Below, piece after piece: positions 17,942 through 25,631 of a DNA stretch of 64,000 bases. This stretch comes from Aurantimonas coralicida_A (GTDB lineage Bacteria; Pseudomonadota; Alphaproteobacteria; Rhizobiales; Rhizobiaceae), in contig NZ_JAYXIH010000003.1 of assembly GCF_036016755.1 (NCBI RefSeq), positions 128,228 through 192,227 of the forward strand, in the 5' to 3' direction. The notes beneath the pieces are model-generated. The model did no database searches. It saw nothing but the letters and a program-made list of their open reading frames with translations, and was not told the origin of the DNA. The position numbers and the translations under genes are program-made. Each line of letters starts with the position of its first letter. The first letter of the stretch is position 1.

Positions 17942-19051
17942 TCAGCCGAAAAACCCACGCTTCTCAGCGGTCGGATCGGGATTGCGCCGCGAACTCTGCC
18001 CTACCGTATCCGCCACGCGCGCACCGCGGGTACCGATGGGTTTGGCCGGCGGCTTGGTCGTGTCCTGAGCCGTCTGATGCTCCATCTCGGCGTTGATCTC
18101 CGCGCCGATGATAAAGATCAGCGAGGAAATCCAGACCCACATCATGAAGCCGATCACGGCGCCGAGGGAACCGTACATCGCGTTGTAGTTGGCAAAGTTC
18201 TGGAGATACCAGGAAAAGCCGATCGAGGCGGCCACCCAGACGACGGCCGCCAGCACCGCGCCGAACAGCACCCAACTCCAGCGGGCGCGATTGCGGCTCG
18301 GTCCATAGCGATAGATCAGGGCGATCGCCACCACGATCAGAAGGAAAACCACCGGCCAGCGCATCGCGGCGATCAGGGTTTCGGTGAAACCGCGCAACCC
18401 AAACAACGCCATCACCACCGGAACCACGCCGACCATGGTGATCAGAACGATGCCGATGAAGATCGCGCCGAGGGTGAAGCAGAGCGCGATGAGATTGAGC
18501 TTGATGAAACTACGTCTTTCGCTCTCGCCATAGGCGACGTTCATCGCCTCGAACAGCGTCTTGATGCCGTTATTGGCGCTCCACAGCGCGAACAGGGAAC
18601 CGAAAATGAAGCCGATCGACAGGGAGGACGGTTTCTGATTGACCAGATTGTCGAGTTGCGCCTGAAGAAGTTCGGTGCCGGCCTGTGGCAGGAAACGGCC
18701 GGCAAAGGCGATATGCTCGCTGATCGTCGCCGGATCGTTGACGTAGCCGTAAAGCGAGACGAACACCGCGAAGGCCGGAAATAGCGCCAGGAGCAGATAG
18801 AAGGTTGCCCCCGCCGCGATCAGCATCACCCGATCCTCCCAGAACGAGTGATAGATCCTGAGGAGAATATCCTTCCAGCCCTTCCAGGGAATCGAGAATG
18901 GCCCGGCGGCCTCGCGGCCCCGGCCAGGTTCACTGGCCCGGCGGCGCATCTCGTCGCTGGCGTGTGCCATGAATTTGCCGTCCATCCGCCGATCCATCCT
19001 CCTGTTCGACCCCGCGCCCTCTCGCCGCGACGGACTGAACCGGTCGGTCAT
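17942..19051 (-). CDS. YihY/virulence factor BrkB family inner-membrane protein
   Basis: 369 residues from the ATG at 19051. After a hydrophilic N-terminus it shows the family start (WEDRVMLIAAGATFYLLLALFPAFAVFVSL) and six membrane helices, ending with GFMMWVWISSLIFIIGAEINAEMEH, the most conserved YihY/BrkB motif. The C-terminal tail of about 45 residues is polar. Members are inner-membrane proteins, once misannotated as ribonuclease BN, with no settled function. The longer frame to 19180 overlaps the promoter of the divergent S24 regulator and was rejected. Confidence 0.88.
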   Translation of the reverse strand: MTDRFSPSRREGAGSNRRMDRRMDGKFMAHASDEMRRRASEPGRGREAAGPFSIPWKGWKDILLRIYHSFWEDRVMLIAAGATFYLLLALFPAFAVFVSLYGYVNDPATISEHIAFAGRFLPQAGTELLQAQLDNLVNQKPSSLSIGFIFGSLFALWSANNGIKTLFEAMNVAYGESERRSFIKLNLIALCFTLGAIFIGIVLITMVGVVPVVMALFGLRGFTETLIAAMRWPVVFLLIVVAIALIYRYGPSRNRARWSWVLFGAVLAAVVWVAASIGFSWYLQNFANYNAMYGSLGAVIGFMMWVWISSLIFIIGAEINAEMEHQTAQDTTKPPAKPIGTRGARVADTVGQSSRRNPDPTAEKRGFFG

Positions 19052-19207
19052 AGAGAAAACCTGTCTCAGGAATAGCATAATCTCGATGTGGTTCCGGCCG
19101 AACCTTTCGTCGCACGAATTCTTTGCGCTTGGGGATAGCCGCGCTATTTTCCGTGAAATTTGACGTTGCGATATGGACAAGGTCCGCTCGGCACTCTATG
19201 AGCGTTC

Positions 19208-19223
19208 AAGGTATATATTCCTT
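19208..19223. promoter_or_regulatory. palindrome before the S24 regulator, candidate operator
   Basis: AAGGTATATATTCCTT reads the same on both strands at 14 of 16 positions. It lies 28 bp before the ATG of the S24-type regulator, in the divergent region shared with the yihY-like gene, a position expected for an autoregulatory operator. No copy was searched for elsewhere. Confidence 0.35.
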
Positions 19224-19250
19224 TGTCGCTGTCGCCACGAGTCCCGCACG

Positions 19251-19895
19251 ATGTTTTCGCATGACCGGATCTGGGCCGCCATCGACGCCCTCGCCGCCCG
19301 CAACCAGCTATCGGCCTCCGGGCTGGCGCGGCGCGCGGGCCTCGATCCCACCACTTTCAACAAGTCGAAGCGAAATGCCGGGGACGGACGACCGCGCTGG
19401 CCATCGACGGAATCCCTTTCCAAGGTCATCCATTCGACGGGCACGAGCCTGGAGGAATTCACAGCGCTGGTTCGCGGCAGTGGGGACGAACTGTCGCCTA
19501 CGCGCGGAACCGCCAGCGTGCCGTTGCTCGGCTTCGCCCAGGCCGGCACCGGTGGCTATTTCGACGATGCCGGCTTTCCTGTCGGTCAGGGCTGGGACGA
19601 AATTTCGCTACCGACGACCGGCGACGAAGCCGTTTATGCGCTGGAAGTGTCCGGCCATTCGATGATGCCGCTTTATCGCGACGGCGACGTCGTCATCGTC
19701 TCGCCGAGTTCGTCGGTCCGCCGCGGCGACCGGGTCGTCGTGCGAACCCGTGACGGGGAGGTGATGGCGAAGATCCTGCAACGCCGAACCAGCCGCAGCA
19801 TCGAACTCGGCTCGGTCAATCCCGACTATCCCGACCTCCATTTCGCGGTCGACCAAATCGAATGGATGGCACGGATACTCTGGGCCAGCCAATGA
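19251..19895 (+). CDS. HTH / S24 peptidase (LexA/CI-like) transcriptional regulator
   Basis: 214 residues from the ATG at 19251. The first 75 residues form a helix-turn-helix region (LSASGLARRAGLDPTTFNKS). The C-terminal half is an S24 self-cleavage domain with Ser137 (GHSMMP) and Lys174 (GEVMAKIL) as the catalytic dyad and an Ala98-Gly99 bond (FAQAGTGG) in the position where LexA-type repressors cut themselves. It resembles chromosomal S24 regulators common in Hyphomicrobiales rather than an active prophage repressor; no phage genes are nearby. It is followed 55 bp later by the thermonuclease gene, a pairing that suggests co-transcription. What triggers it is unknown. Confidence 0.88.
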   Translation: MFSHDRIWAAIDALAARNQLSASGLARRAGLDPTTFNKSKRNAGDGRPRWPSTESLSKVIHSTGTSLEEFTALVRGSGDELSPTRGTASVPLLGFAQAGTGGYFDDAGFPVGQGWDEISLPTTGDEAVYALEVSGHSMMPLYRDGDVVIVSPSSSVRRGDRVVVRTRDGEVMAKILQRRTSRSIELGSVNPDYPDLHFAVDQIEWMARILWASQ

Positions 19896-19950
19896 GGCGG
19901 TCCGTGTTGCTAAAACCTGCGGGCCGGCCGGCGGATGCCCGCTGTCCGGC

Positions 19951-20655
19951 ATGATTCGCGCGCTGTTCATCGCAGCGGCGCTGGTCGCACTGGTCGTGCT
20001 CCTTATCCGTCTCTCGCCGCTCGGCGAGCGCGGAGCAGCAGAGCCCGGTGCACCGCAGCAGATTCCAGCCGGCGAGAACGCTTCCATCGAGAACCCGCCA
20101 GATTCCGCGGATCGGCCAGCCCAAGCTGATTCAGGAACGCCCTCCGTTGTCGCGCCCGACCGCGATGTGACGCCCGGCGGCTTTACCCGCGGTCAACGCG
20201 CCGGCGAGGCCTTCGACCGCCTGCCGCCGCGCCGGCCCCTGTCAACGCCGGCGGTCGAGGAGGACGAGACGCCGAGGAGCACGCGGCAGGTGCTGCTTCC
20301 TCGCCCGGTCGCCGTCGACGCGGCCCATCTGAAAATCGGCGACGGCACCATCGTCCTTACGGGCATCGACCCGCTCCCGCTCGGCGAGACATGCGAAGCG
20401 GACGCCGGCGCCTGGCCCTGCGGCATGCGGGCCCGAACGGCGCTGTGGGGGTATCTGCGCTCCCGCGCGGTCCGCTGCCAGGCACCGGAAGATTTCGGCC
20501 GGAAACCGGAGACGATCGAGAGCGCCTGTACCCTGCAAGGCAACGACGTCGGCGCGTGGATCGTGCGCAATGGCTGGGCGAAAGCGGTCACCGGCGGCCC
20601 CTATGAGGACGCCGAGACCGAGGCCCGGCAGGAGCGCCGCGGCGTCTGGCGATAA
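19951..20655 (+). CDS. secreted or membrane-anchored thermonuclease family protein
   Basis: 234 residues beginning with a hydrophobic helix (ALFIAAALVALVVLLIRLSPL) that is either an uncleaved anchor or a signal peptide. A Pro/Ala-rich linker of about 80 residues leads to a staphylococcal-nuclease-like domain (about 125-234; KIGDGTIVLTGIDPLPLGETC, then CGMRARTALWGYL and the C-terminal DAETEARQERRGVW). The last motif, with its E-A-R-Q-x-R-x-G-V-W signature, is typical of SNase-fold proteins, but the usual D-x-x-T loop and an arginine-rich catalytic site are not obvious, so nuclease activity may be reduced. Four cysteines could form periplasmic disulphides. It probably shares an mRNA with the S24 regulator. 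Confidence 0.8.
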   Translation: MIRALFIAAALVALVVLLIRLSPLGERGAAEPGAPQQIPAGENASIENPPDSADRPAQADSGTPSVVAPDRDVTPGGFTRGQRAGEAFDRLPPRRPLSTPAVEEDETPRSTRQVLLPRPVAVDAAHLKIGDGTIVLTGIDPLPLGETCEADAGAWPCGMRARTALWGYLRSRAVRCQAPEDFGRKPETIESACTLQGNDVGAWIVRNGWAKAVTGGPYEDAETEARQERRGVWR

Positions 20656-20716
20656 GGACGGCTGCCGGCGGCGTCAGCAACTGCGGCGCCATTCCCTGCG
20701 CCGACCTGTTTCGCCC

Positions 20717-22747
20717 TCAGTCCTCGCCGAAATGCGGTTCGAGCCGATACCGCGCGTCACCGGGATCGGCTCGCGAGCGAATATCGTGCGGAGTCTTTTC
20801 CCATTGGTGTGGTGCGCTGACGAGTTGCCCGAGGGCGCGCAGCGCGGCGACTGCAATCAGCAGCCAATAGAGGTAGAGAAGCGGGTAATATTTGACCAGC
20901 ACGCCCCGCTCCCTGGCATCAAGGGCACCGATCGACAGGGCGATGAACGCGGCATAGCCGCCGACCGCGTTGAACAGGTCGAGCGCGAAGATAAGCCCCT
21001 GATAAGCGCTCGACAGACCGTTGGTCGCAAAGCTCGCAAGCGACAGGATCGCGAGGGCGAGAAATACCGGATGGGCTAGCGCCGAGGCCAGCATCCCGAC
21101 GAAGAGCAACTGGAAGACGACGAAGTTGCGCAGGCCGATTTGCCGCCGGAGTATGCCCGGCTGGCGCATATGGACCAGCCAGGTCTGCGCCCAACCCTTC
21201 GTCCAGCGGGTTCGCTGCCGGTGCCAAACCGCCCAGCGCTCGGGTGCGTCTTCCATCGTCGGAGACGATAGCGTCTCGACCCGGTATCCGGCGCGATAAA
21301 AGCGCATGCCGAGATCGGCGTCTTCCGTGACATTGTGGGAATCCCACCCCCCAATCTCGATCAGGCGGCTGCGGACGAAATGGTTCGACGTGCCCCCAAG
21401 CGGAACCGGAAAGCCATGTCCGGAAAGCCAGGGCAGAAGTCGGCGGAACAGCGCTGCATATTCCAGCGCGAAGATGCCCGCCAGCCAGTTGTTCGCGCCG
21501 TTGCGCACGACAAGCGGCGCCTGAAGGCAGACGAGATTGGCCGGCCCCTGACGAAACCGTCCAAAGGCCTCGCGCAATTGGCCCGGGTCCGGTTCGTCCT
21601 CGGCATCGTAGAGTACCAGGAACTCCCCCGCGGTGAGCGGCAGGGCGTAATTCAGCGCCTTCGGCTTCGTGCGGGGTTCGCAAGCCGGAATCACGACCAC
21701 CTCGAATTGCGGATGACCGGCGATGGCGCGTTCGACCGCGCGGATCGTCGCCGCGTCGTCGCCCTCGCAGATCAGCTTGATCTCGATCCGGCTGACCGGC
21801 CAGTCGAGTTTGCTCAAGGCCCGCACCAGACGGTCGACCATTGCCGCTTCGTGATAGAGCGCGACGAGGACCGAATAGAGTGGCGGCGGCTCGTCTGATC
21901 GCGATGACGCGTATGCGTCCGCGGGCGGCGGCTGCCGACTGATCGCGGCGGCGAGCCGGATGGTGAGACAGGCGGCGAACAACACGCCCGCGAGGGGATG
22001 CAGGATCGCAACCGTGGCCCCAGGCGCCGAGAACAACGCCAGAAGCAACAGGCCGAATGCCAACATGAGGCCGATCGCCTGGCCTGCTTCCAGAACGGTG
22101 CGAGCCGACTGACGAGGCTGCTCGGCGGCAAGACTGAGGACGGCGGCATCGAGACGCTGACGTTCGCTCTGTCGCGCCATGGCCGATTTCACATCGGCCT
22201 CCGTGGTCACCCGCGCCCTGTCCTTCACCTCCGGCCAGCGCCACAGGAACTCCGCCGTCCGATCGAGACCTTCGAGCTTTGGCAGCAGGAACAGCTTCGT
22301 CCTCAGCTCATCGTCGCAGGTCTTGACGAGGCGCGGCAAGGCCACCGTCTTGCAACGCTCGGCGCCGATGATCCGGTTGCCCGGGGCGATCCCGTCGAAC
22401 GGGACATCAAGCGCTTCGGCCATGGCGGCGGCGACAGTCTGCGCATCGGCGGCCCCGCCGGCGACGATTTCGGCCAGGAGATCGGTGCCGTTTCGCTTCG
22501 CCGCGGATCGCGCGGCCCGGATCGTCACGGTGTCGAGGCCGAGGGCGGCCAGCACGCCCTCGCACAGACCTTGTCGAGAGCGCCTTGCGGTTGCCACCGT
22601 TTTGGGCGACAGCGGGAAACGGATTGGGGATCGCGCTCCGTCACCGAGCGACAGCGTCGGAAAGACGGCGGGTTTGGCGGCGTACGCCGACGGGAGTTGC
22701 AAAGGATCGTCGCGCAATCGGGCCACCCGCTCGAGTTCGCGGCGCAC
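20717..22747 (-). CDS. family 2 glycosyltransferase with N-terminal MshEN-like domain
   Basis: 676 residues from a GTG at 22747. Residues about 60-180 (GLDTVTIRAARSAAKRNGTDLLAEIV, then ADAQTVAAAMAEALDVPFDG) resemble the N-terminal domain of type II secretion ATPases (MshEN/GSPII_E_N), known to bind c-di-GMP in some proteins. Two membrane helices follow (about 228-270). The GT-A catalytic domain has CEGDD, YDAEDEPD near 376, TEDADLG near 474 and QRTRW near 512, the processive GT2 signature. Four or so helices form the C-terminal membrane part. It should polymerise or transfer a sugar at the inner membrane into an exported glycan. No BcsB-like partner or acyltransferase lies beside it. The GTG start is uncertain. 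Confidence 0.85.
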   Translation of the reverse strand: MRRELERVARLRDDPLQLPSAYAAKPAVFPTLSLGDGARSPIRFPLSPKTVATARRSRQGLCEGVLAALGLDTVTIRAARSAAKRNGTDLLAEIVAGGAADAQTVAAAMAEALDVPFDGIAPGNRIIGAERCKTVALPRLVKTCDDELRTKLFLLPKLEGLDRTAEFLWRWPEVKDRARVTTEADVKSAMARQSERQRLDAAVLSLAAEQPRQSARTVLEAGQAIGLMLAFGLLLLALFSAPGATVAILHPLAGVLFAACLTIRLAAAISRQPPPADAYASSRSDEPPPLYSVLVALYHEAAMVDRLVRALSKLDWPVSRIEIKLICEGDDAATIRAVERAIAGHPQFEVVVIPACEPRTKPKALNYALPLTAGEFLVLYDAEDEPDPGQLREAFGRFRQGPANLVCLQAPLVVRNGANNWLAGIFALEYAALFRRLLPWLSGHGFPVPLGGTSNHFVRSRLIEIGGWDSHNVTEDADLGMRFYRAGYRVETLSSPTMEDAPERWAVWHRQRTRWTKGWAQTWLVHMRQPGILRRQIGLRNFVVFQLLFVGMLASALAHPVFLALAILSLASFATNGLSSAYQGLIFALDLFNAVGGYAAFIALSIGALDARERGVLVKYYPLLYLYWLLIAVAALRALGQLVSAPHQWEKTPHDIRSRADPGDARYRLEPHFGED

Positions 22748-22818
22748 GTTTGCGAACTTCGGCAGTCACGGCGCCCTCTTTCATCTTGAGCGAGCGATTA
22801 CGCAAGGGAAACAAACTT

Positions 22819-23691
22819 ATGAGAGAAAATTTCTCGCTCCGGTTGCTTCTTGTTTTGGTTCTGGCGCTGGCGCCTGTCCTCGGCACCGGCCAGCTTCGCT
22901 CCGTGGCCGCCGAAATGGAGACGGTGTCGATCCCCAACTTCTTCGACCAGCGTCAGCGTATGACGAAACCGCAGCTGGACGGCCGCCAGCGAATCCGCTT
23001 CCTCACAACCACCGACTATCCGCCGTTCAATTTCCTCGATCCTCGGGGGCGGCTCGCGGGATTCCACGTCGATCTCGTCCGGGCGATCTGCGAGGAATTG
23101 GACGTACTGTCGCGTTGTCAGATCGAGGCAATGGCTTTCAAGGACCTCGTGCCTGCGGTGAAGCGCGGCGACGGCGACGCCATCGTGGTCGGTCTCGCGA
23201 TGACGCCCACAACCCGGCAGGAACTAGCCTTCACCGAGCCGTATTTCCGCTATCCCGCCCGCTTCGTGACCCGCAAGGACCACCAGTTTCAGGAGCCGGT
23301 CGCCGAGGCAACAGCCGGCAAGAGCATCGGGGTGGAAGAAGGCGGCGCCCACGCGGCGATGCTGGGGGCGTTTTTTCCATCCGCCGCGCCGCGCCCCTTC
23401 GCCACCCGCCGCGATGCGCTGGAAGCACTGAAGAACGGCGAGATCGACGCATTCTTCGGCGACGGCGTCGGCCTATCCTTCTGGCTCGAAAGCGATTCCG
23501 CGGCCGATTGCTGCGTGTTCTCGGGCGGCCCTTATCTGTCCGACCGCTTTCTCGGCGAGGGCCTCGCCATCGCCGTCGCGCCCAACGATCGCGCACTGGC
23601 CCGCTCGATCGACTACGCCATCGGCCGGATCGTCGAGAAGAAGGGCTTCTCGGAGCTTCTTCTGCGTTATTTTCCGGTCAGCGCATTTTAG
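22819..23691 (+). CDS. periplasmic family 3 solute-binding protein
   Basis: 290 residues from the ATG at 22819, with AAGGGA upstream. It has a clear signal peptide (LLLVLVLALAPVLGTG, cleaved near AAE at about 34). The mature part begins RIRFLTTTDYPPFNFLDPRGRLAGFHVDL, the SBP_bac_3 signature, and contains the usual LAMTPTTRQELAFTEPYF and a second lobe with the NGEIDAFFGDGVGLSF motif. Such proteins bind amino acids or similar ligands. No ABC permease or ATPase gene lies beside it, so it is an orphan that either serves a distant transporter or acts as a sensor or lytic-regulator homologue. C100 and a CC pair at about 233-234 are unusual for the family. Confidence 0.85.
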   Translation: MRENFSLRLLLVLVLALAPVLGTGQLRSVAAEMETVSIPNFFDQRQRMTKPQLDGRQRIRFLTTTDYPPFNFLDPRGRLAGFHVDLVRAICEELDVLSRCQIEAMAFKDLVPAVKRGDGDAIVVGLAMTPTTRQELAFTEPYFRYPARFVTRKDHQFQEPVAEATAGKSIGVEEGGAHAAMLGAFFPSAAPRPFATRRDALEALKNGEIDAFFGDGVGLSFWLESDSAADCCVFSGGPYLSDRFLGEGLAIAVAPNDRALARSIDYAIGRIVEKKGFSELLLRYFPVSAF

Positions 23692-23800
23692 CCCTCCCCC
23701 GTCGTTTCATCTCGGCAGATCGAGGGAGCCGACGCGCGGCTCACCAGCCCGCGCGACGGCGCGCCCACCCCCTGATCCGGCGGCGAGATATCTCGTCGGT

Positions 23801-23814
23801 TTGATCCGCATCAA
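23801..23814. promoter_or_regulatory. perfect FNR/FixK box
   Basis: TTGATCCGCATCAA is a full match to TTGAT-N4-ATCAA, the site bound by FNR, FixK and related CRP-type oxygen regulators. Its centre is about 67 bp before the cytochrome c start codon. With activation at -41.5, transcription would begin near 23849 with a -10 element around GCTAGC (23835-23840). No experimental evidence; the match itself is exact. Confidence 0.75.
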
Positions 23815-23874
23815 GATCAAGGTCCTTCGGCGCTGCTAGCGTGGCGGTCTACGAAGGAGGATCGGGAGACTGGG

Positions 23875-24210
23875 ATGCGACAAAAATCAGGACTGGCATT
23901 CGCCACCGCCGTGGGAGTGGCCCTGCTCGCGCCGGCCCTCGCCGCCGCCCAGTCAGCAGAGGAGATCGCCCACGGATTGGCGCTGGTCGAGGACAATTGC
24001 GTTCGCTGCCATGGCATCGGCAAAGCCGACAAGAGTTCGCATCCCGACGCACCGGAATTTCGCACGCTGTCGAAGCGCTATCCCATCGAAGCGCTTGGCG
24101 AGGCATTCGTCGAAGGAATCGTCACCGGCCATCCCGACATGCCCGAATTCATGGCGACGCCGGTCCAGACGGCCGCGATCATCGCCTACATCGACGGCAT
24201 TCAGGAATAG
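23875..24210 (+). CDS. small periplasmic c-type cytochrome
   Basis: 111 residues. A signal peptide (FATAVGVALLAPALAAAQ, cut near residue 25) leads a single class I cytochrome c domain with the haem motif CVRCH (about 42-46) and a likely axial methionine in GHPDMPEF (about 88) or FMATPVQ. Mature size is about 86 residues. It should be an electron carrier in the periplasm matured by the Ccm system. A perfect FixK/FNR box 61 bp upstream indicates induction at low oxygen. The following unknown gene starts 40 bp later, so they may share an mRNA. Confidence 0.9.
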   Translation: MRQKSGLAFATAVGVALLAPALAAAQSAEEIAHGLALVEDNCVRCHGIGKADKSSHPDAPEFRTLSKRYPIEALGEAFVEGIVTGHPDMPEFMATPVQTAAIIAYIDGIQE

Positions 24211-24250
24211 AGCTCGTACTCCTTCCGGCTCCATGAGAAAGTAACCGATC

Positions 24251-24619
24251 ATGAATCTCAACAGCATCCACATGGAACTGGCCCGCGACCGCGAGAATCC
24301 CGAGGGCAATGCCCACAGAGGCTACGAATTCACGGCGGCGCTGACGCCGGACGGCCATCTCGACCCGGAGGCCTGGAAGACGGCGCCGGAGCGCTTTACC
24401 GTGACACGGTTTTGGGACGGCGAACGCACGGCGCTCGGCACGCTCACCTATCGCAAGGGCGAATGGGTCTTCGACTATGACTACGAGGCCGACGCCGACG
24501 ACGAACCCGGTTACCGGTTTGCCCAGCATGTCTTCCGCGAAGGCGAGTATGTCTCCATCGATGAGCCCGGCCTGGGCCTGCGTACCTTCAAGATCATCTC
24601 GGTGCGGCCGGCCGTGTAG
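24251..24619 (+). CDS. conserved hypothetical protein, 122 residues
   Basis: No signal peptide and no recognised domain. It is acidic, rich in aromatic residues and probably beta-rich: TRFWDGERTALGTLTYRKGE and the tract WVFDYDYEADADDEPGYRF are its most distinctive parts. The start ATG at 24251 has only a weak purine stretch (GAGAAAG) upstream. It lies 40 bp behind the cytochrome c gene and in front of a convergent phosphoribosyltransferase gene, so it probably belongs to the same FNR/FixK-controlled transcript. I cannot assign a function. Conservation next to similar cytochrome or phosphoketolase genes elsewhere would be the only clue. Confidence 0.65.
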   Translation: MNLNSIHMELARDRENPEGNAHRGYEFTAALTPDGHLDPEAWKTAPERFTVTRFWDGERTALGTLTYRKGEWVFDYDYEADADDEPGYRFAQHVFREGEYVSIDEPGLGLRTFKIISVRPAV

Positions 24620-24693
24620 ATACGTGACGAGCGGATGTGCGACCGCGTCTCGTGGCTCGTTCCGATAGCGCCTTCCTATCGTCGGCTGACCTA

Positions 24694-25377
24694 TCAGCCG
24701 CCGGGCTGTTCGGACGTCTCGCGGCGCGCCGCGTCCAGCATGGCAACAACTTCGTCGTCGCCGACCTGATGAAAGTCCCGGTAGTGAATGCCGATGGCAT
24801 AAAAAGGCTCCGGGGTCGTCAGGCAGACCAGATCGTCGACGAGCGGCCGCAGCGCCACCAGCGTCTCGCGCGGGGCCACCGGCACGGCCAACACCAGACG
24901 GGCGGCACCGCGGCGGCGCAAGCCGATGAGCGCTGCACGGACGGTGGCGCCGGTGGCGATGCCATCATCGACGAGGATCGCCGTCCGGCCGGCCGTCGGG
25001 ACCGGCGCGCGCCCTGCCAGATAGGCGTCCCGCCGCCGGGCGATCTCCCGCAGCTCCTTGTCGGCGAGCTTGTCGAGTGTGGGCTCGTCGAGCCCGGCCA
25101 GCCGCATCACGTCGTCGTTGCGCACCACCTCGGCACCCTCGCCTTCGCCCTCGACGATCGCCGCGGCGGCGAGTTCGGGCTGCCACGGCACGCCGATCTT
25201 GCGCACGATCAGCAGATCAAGCGGGACCGCAAGCTTTCGCGCGATCTCCAGCCCCACAGGTACACCACCGCGCGGTAGGGCCAACACCACAGGATCGGCG
25301 AGTTCCATCCCAGCCAGCCGATCGGCAAGCAGACGACCGGCCGTAGCGCGATCTGGAAAAGGGACTGGCTCGTTCAT
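24694..25377 (-). CDS. phosphoribosyltransferase family protein
   Basis: 227 residues from the ATG at 25377. The type I PRTase fold is shown by ALPRGGVPVGLEIARKL near residue 33, the VRKIGVPWQPELAAAAIVEG segment, and the PRPP-binding loop AILVDDGIATGAT near 130. The latter matches the D-D-G-I-A-T-G-A-T motif of the stand-alone 'predicted phosphoribosyltransferases' rather than a purine salvage enzyme. Substrates of this group are unknown; they often accompany universal stress proteins in alphaproteobacterial stress or low-oxygen loci. Here it diverges from the usp-xfp-ackA operon, so one 254-bp region serves both. Confidence 0.85.
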   Translation of the reverse strand: MNEPVPFPDRATAGRLLADRLAGMELADPVVLALPRGGVPVGLEIARKLAVPLDLLIVRKIGVPWQPELAAAAIVEGEGEGAEVVRNDDVMRLAGLDEPTLDKLADKELREIARRRDAYLAGRAPVPTAGRTAILVDDGIATGATVRAALIGLRRRGAARLVLAVPVAPRETLVALRPLVDDLVCLTTPEPFYAIGIHYRDFHQVGDDEVVAMLDAARRETSEQPGG

Positions 25378-25529
25378 TGCGGACCTTCCGCTGTCAGGCC
25401 TCCGCTGCGATCGGCGCGAAGCGCCTGGGCGCTTGAACTGTGTGCGATACTGCCGGGCAACCAACGCTGCCTTGCGCCACGTCAATCAACCGTGCCCACA
25501 GCGAATAAAGCGACGGCCCCCAGCCACGA

Positions 25530-25543
25530 TTGAGCCAGATCAA
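25530..25543. promoter_or_regulatory. near-perfect FNR/FixK box before usp-xfp-ackA
   Basis: TTGAGCCAGATCAA differs from TTGAT-N4-ATCAA at a single position. It lies 88 bp before the universal stress protein ATG. Placed at -41.5 it would set the start of transcription near 25578, and GATAAA at 25563-25568 is then well positioned as a -10 element. It may also act on the divergent phosphoribosyltransferase gene. Confidence 0.65.
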
Positions 25544-25631
25544 GGAGCCCATTTCGTGATCGGATAAACGGGGTCAAGCCGCAATCCGTTGACGCATCAG
25601 GCAGCGGCTGCCGACATTTCGGAGAAACGCG

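Noticed and set aside
16253..18784. An 843-codon plus-strand frame opposite sdaA and the yihY-like gene
   Set aside because: It is antisense to two genes with clear family signatures and has the codon-mirror composition expected of a shadow.
19173..20655. S24 regulator and nuclease as part of a prophage
   Set aside because: No integrase, capsid, tail or lysis genes are nearby, and both flanks are ordinary chromosomal genes.
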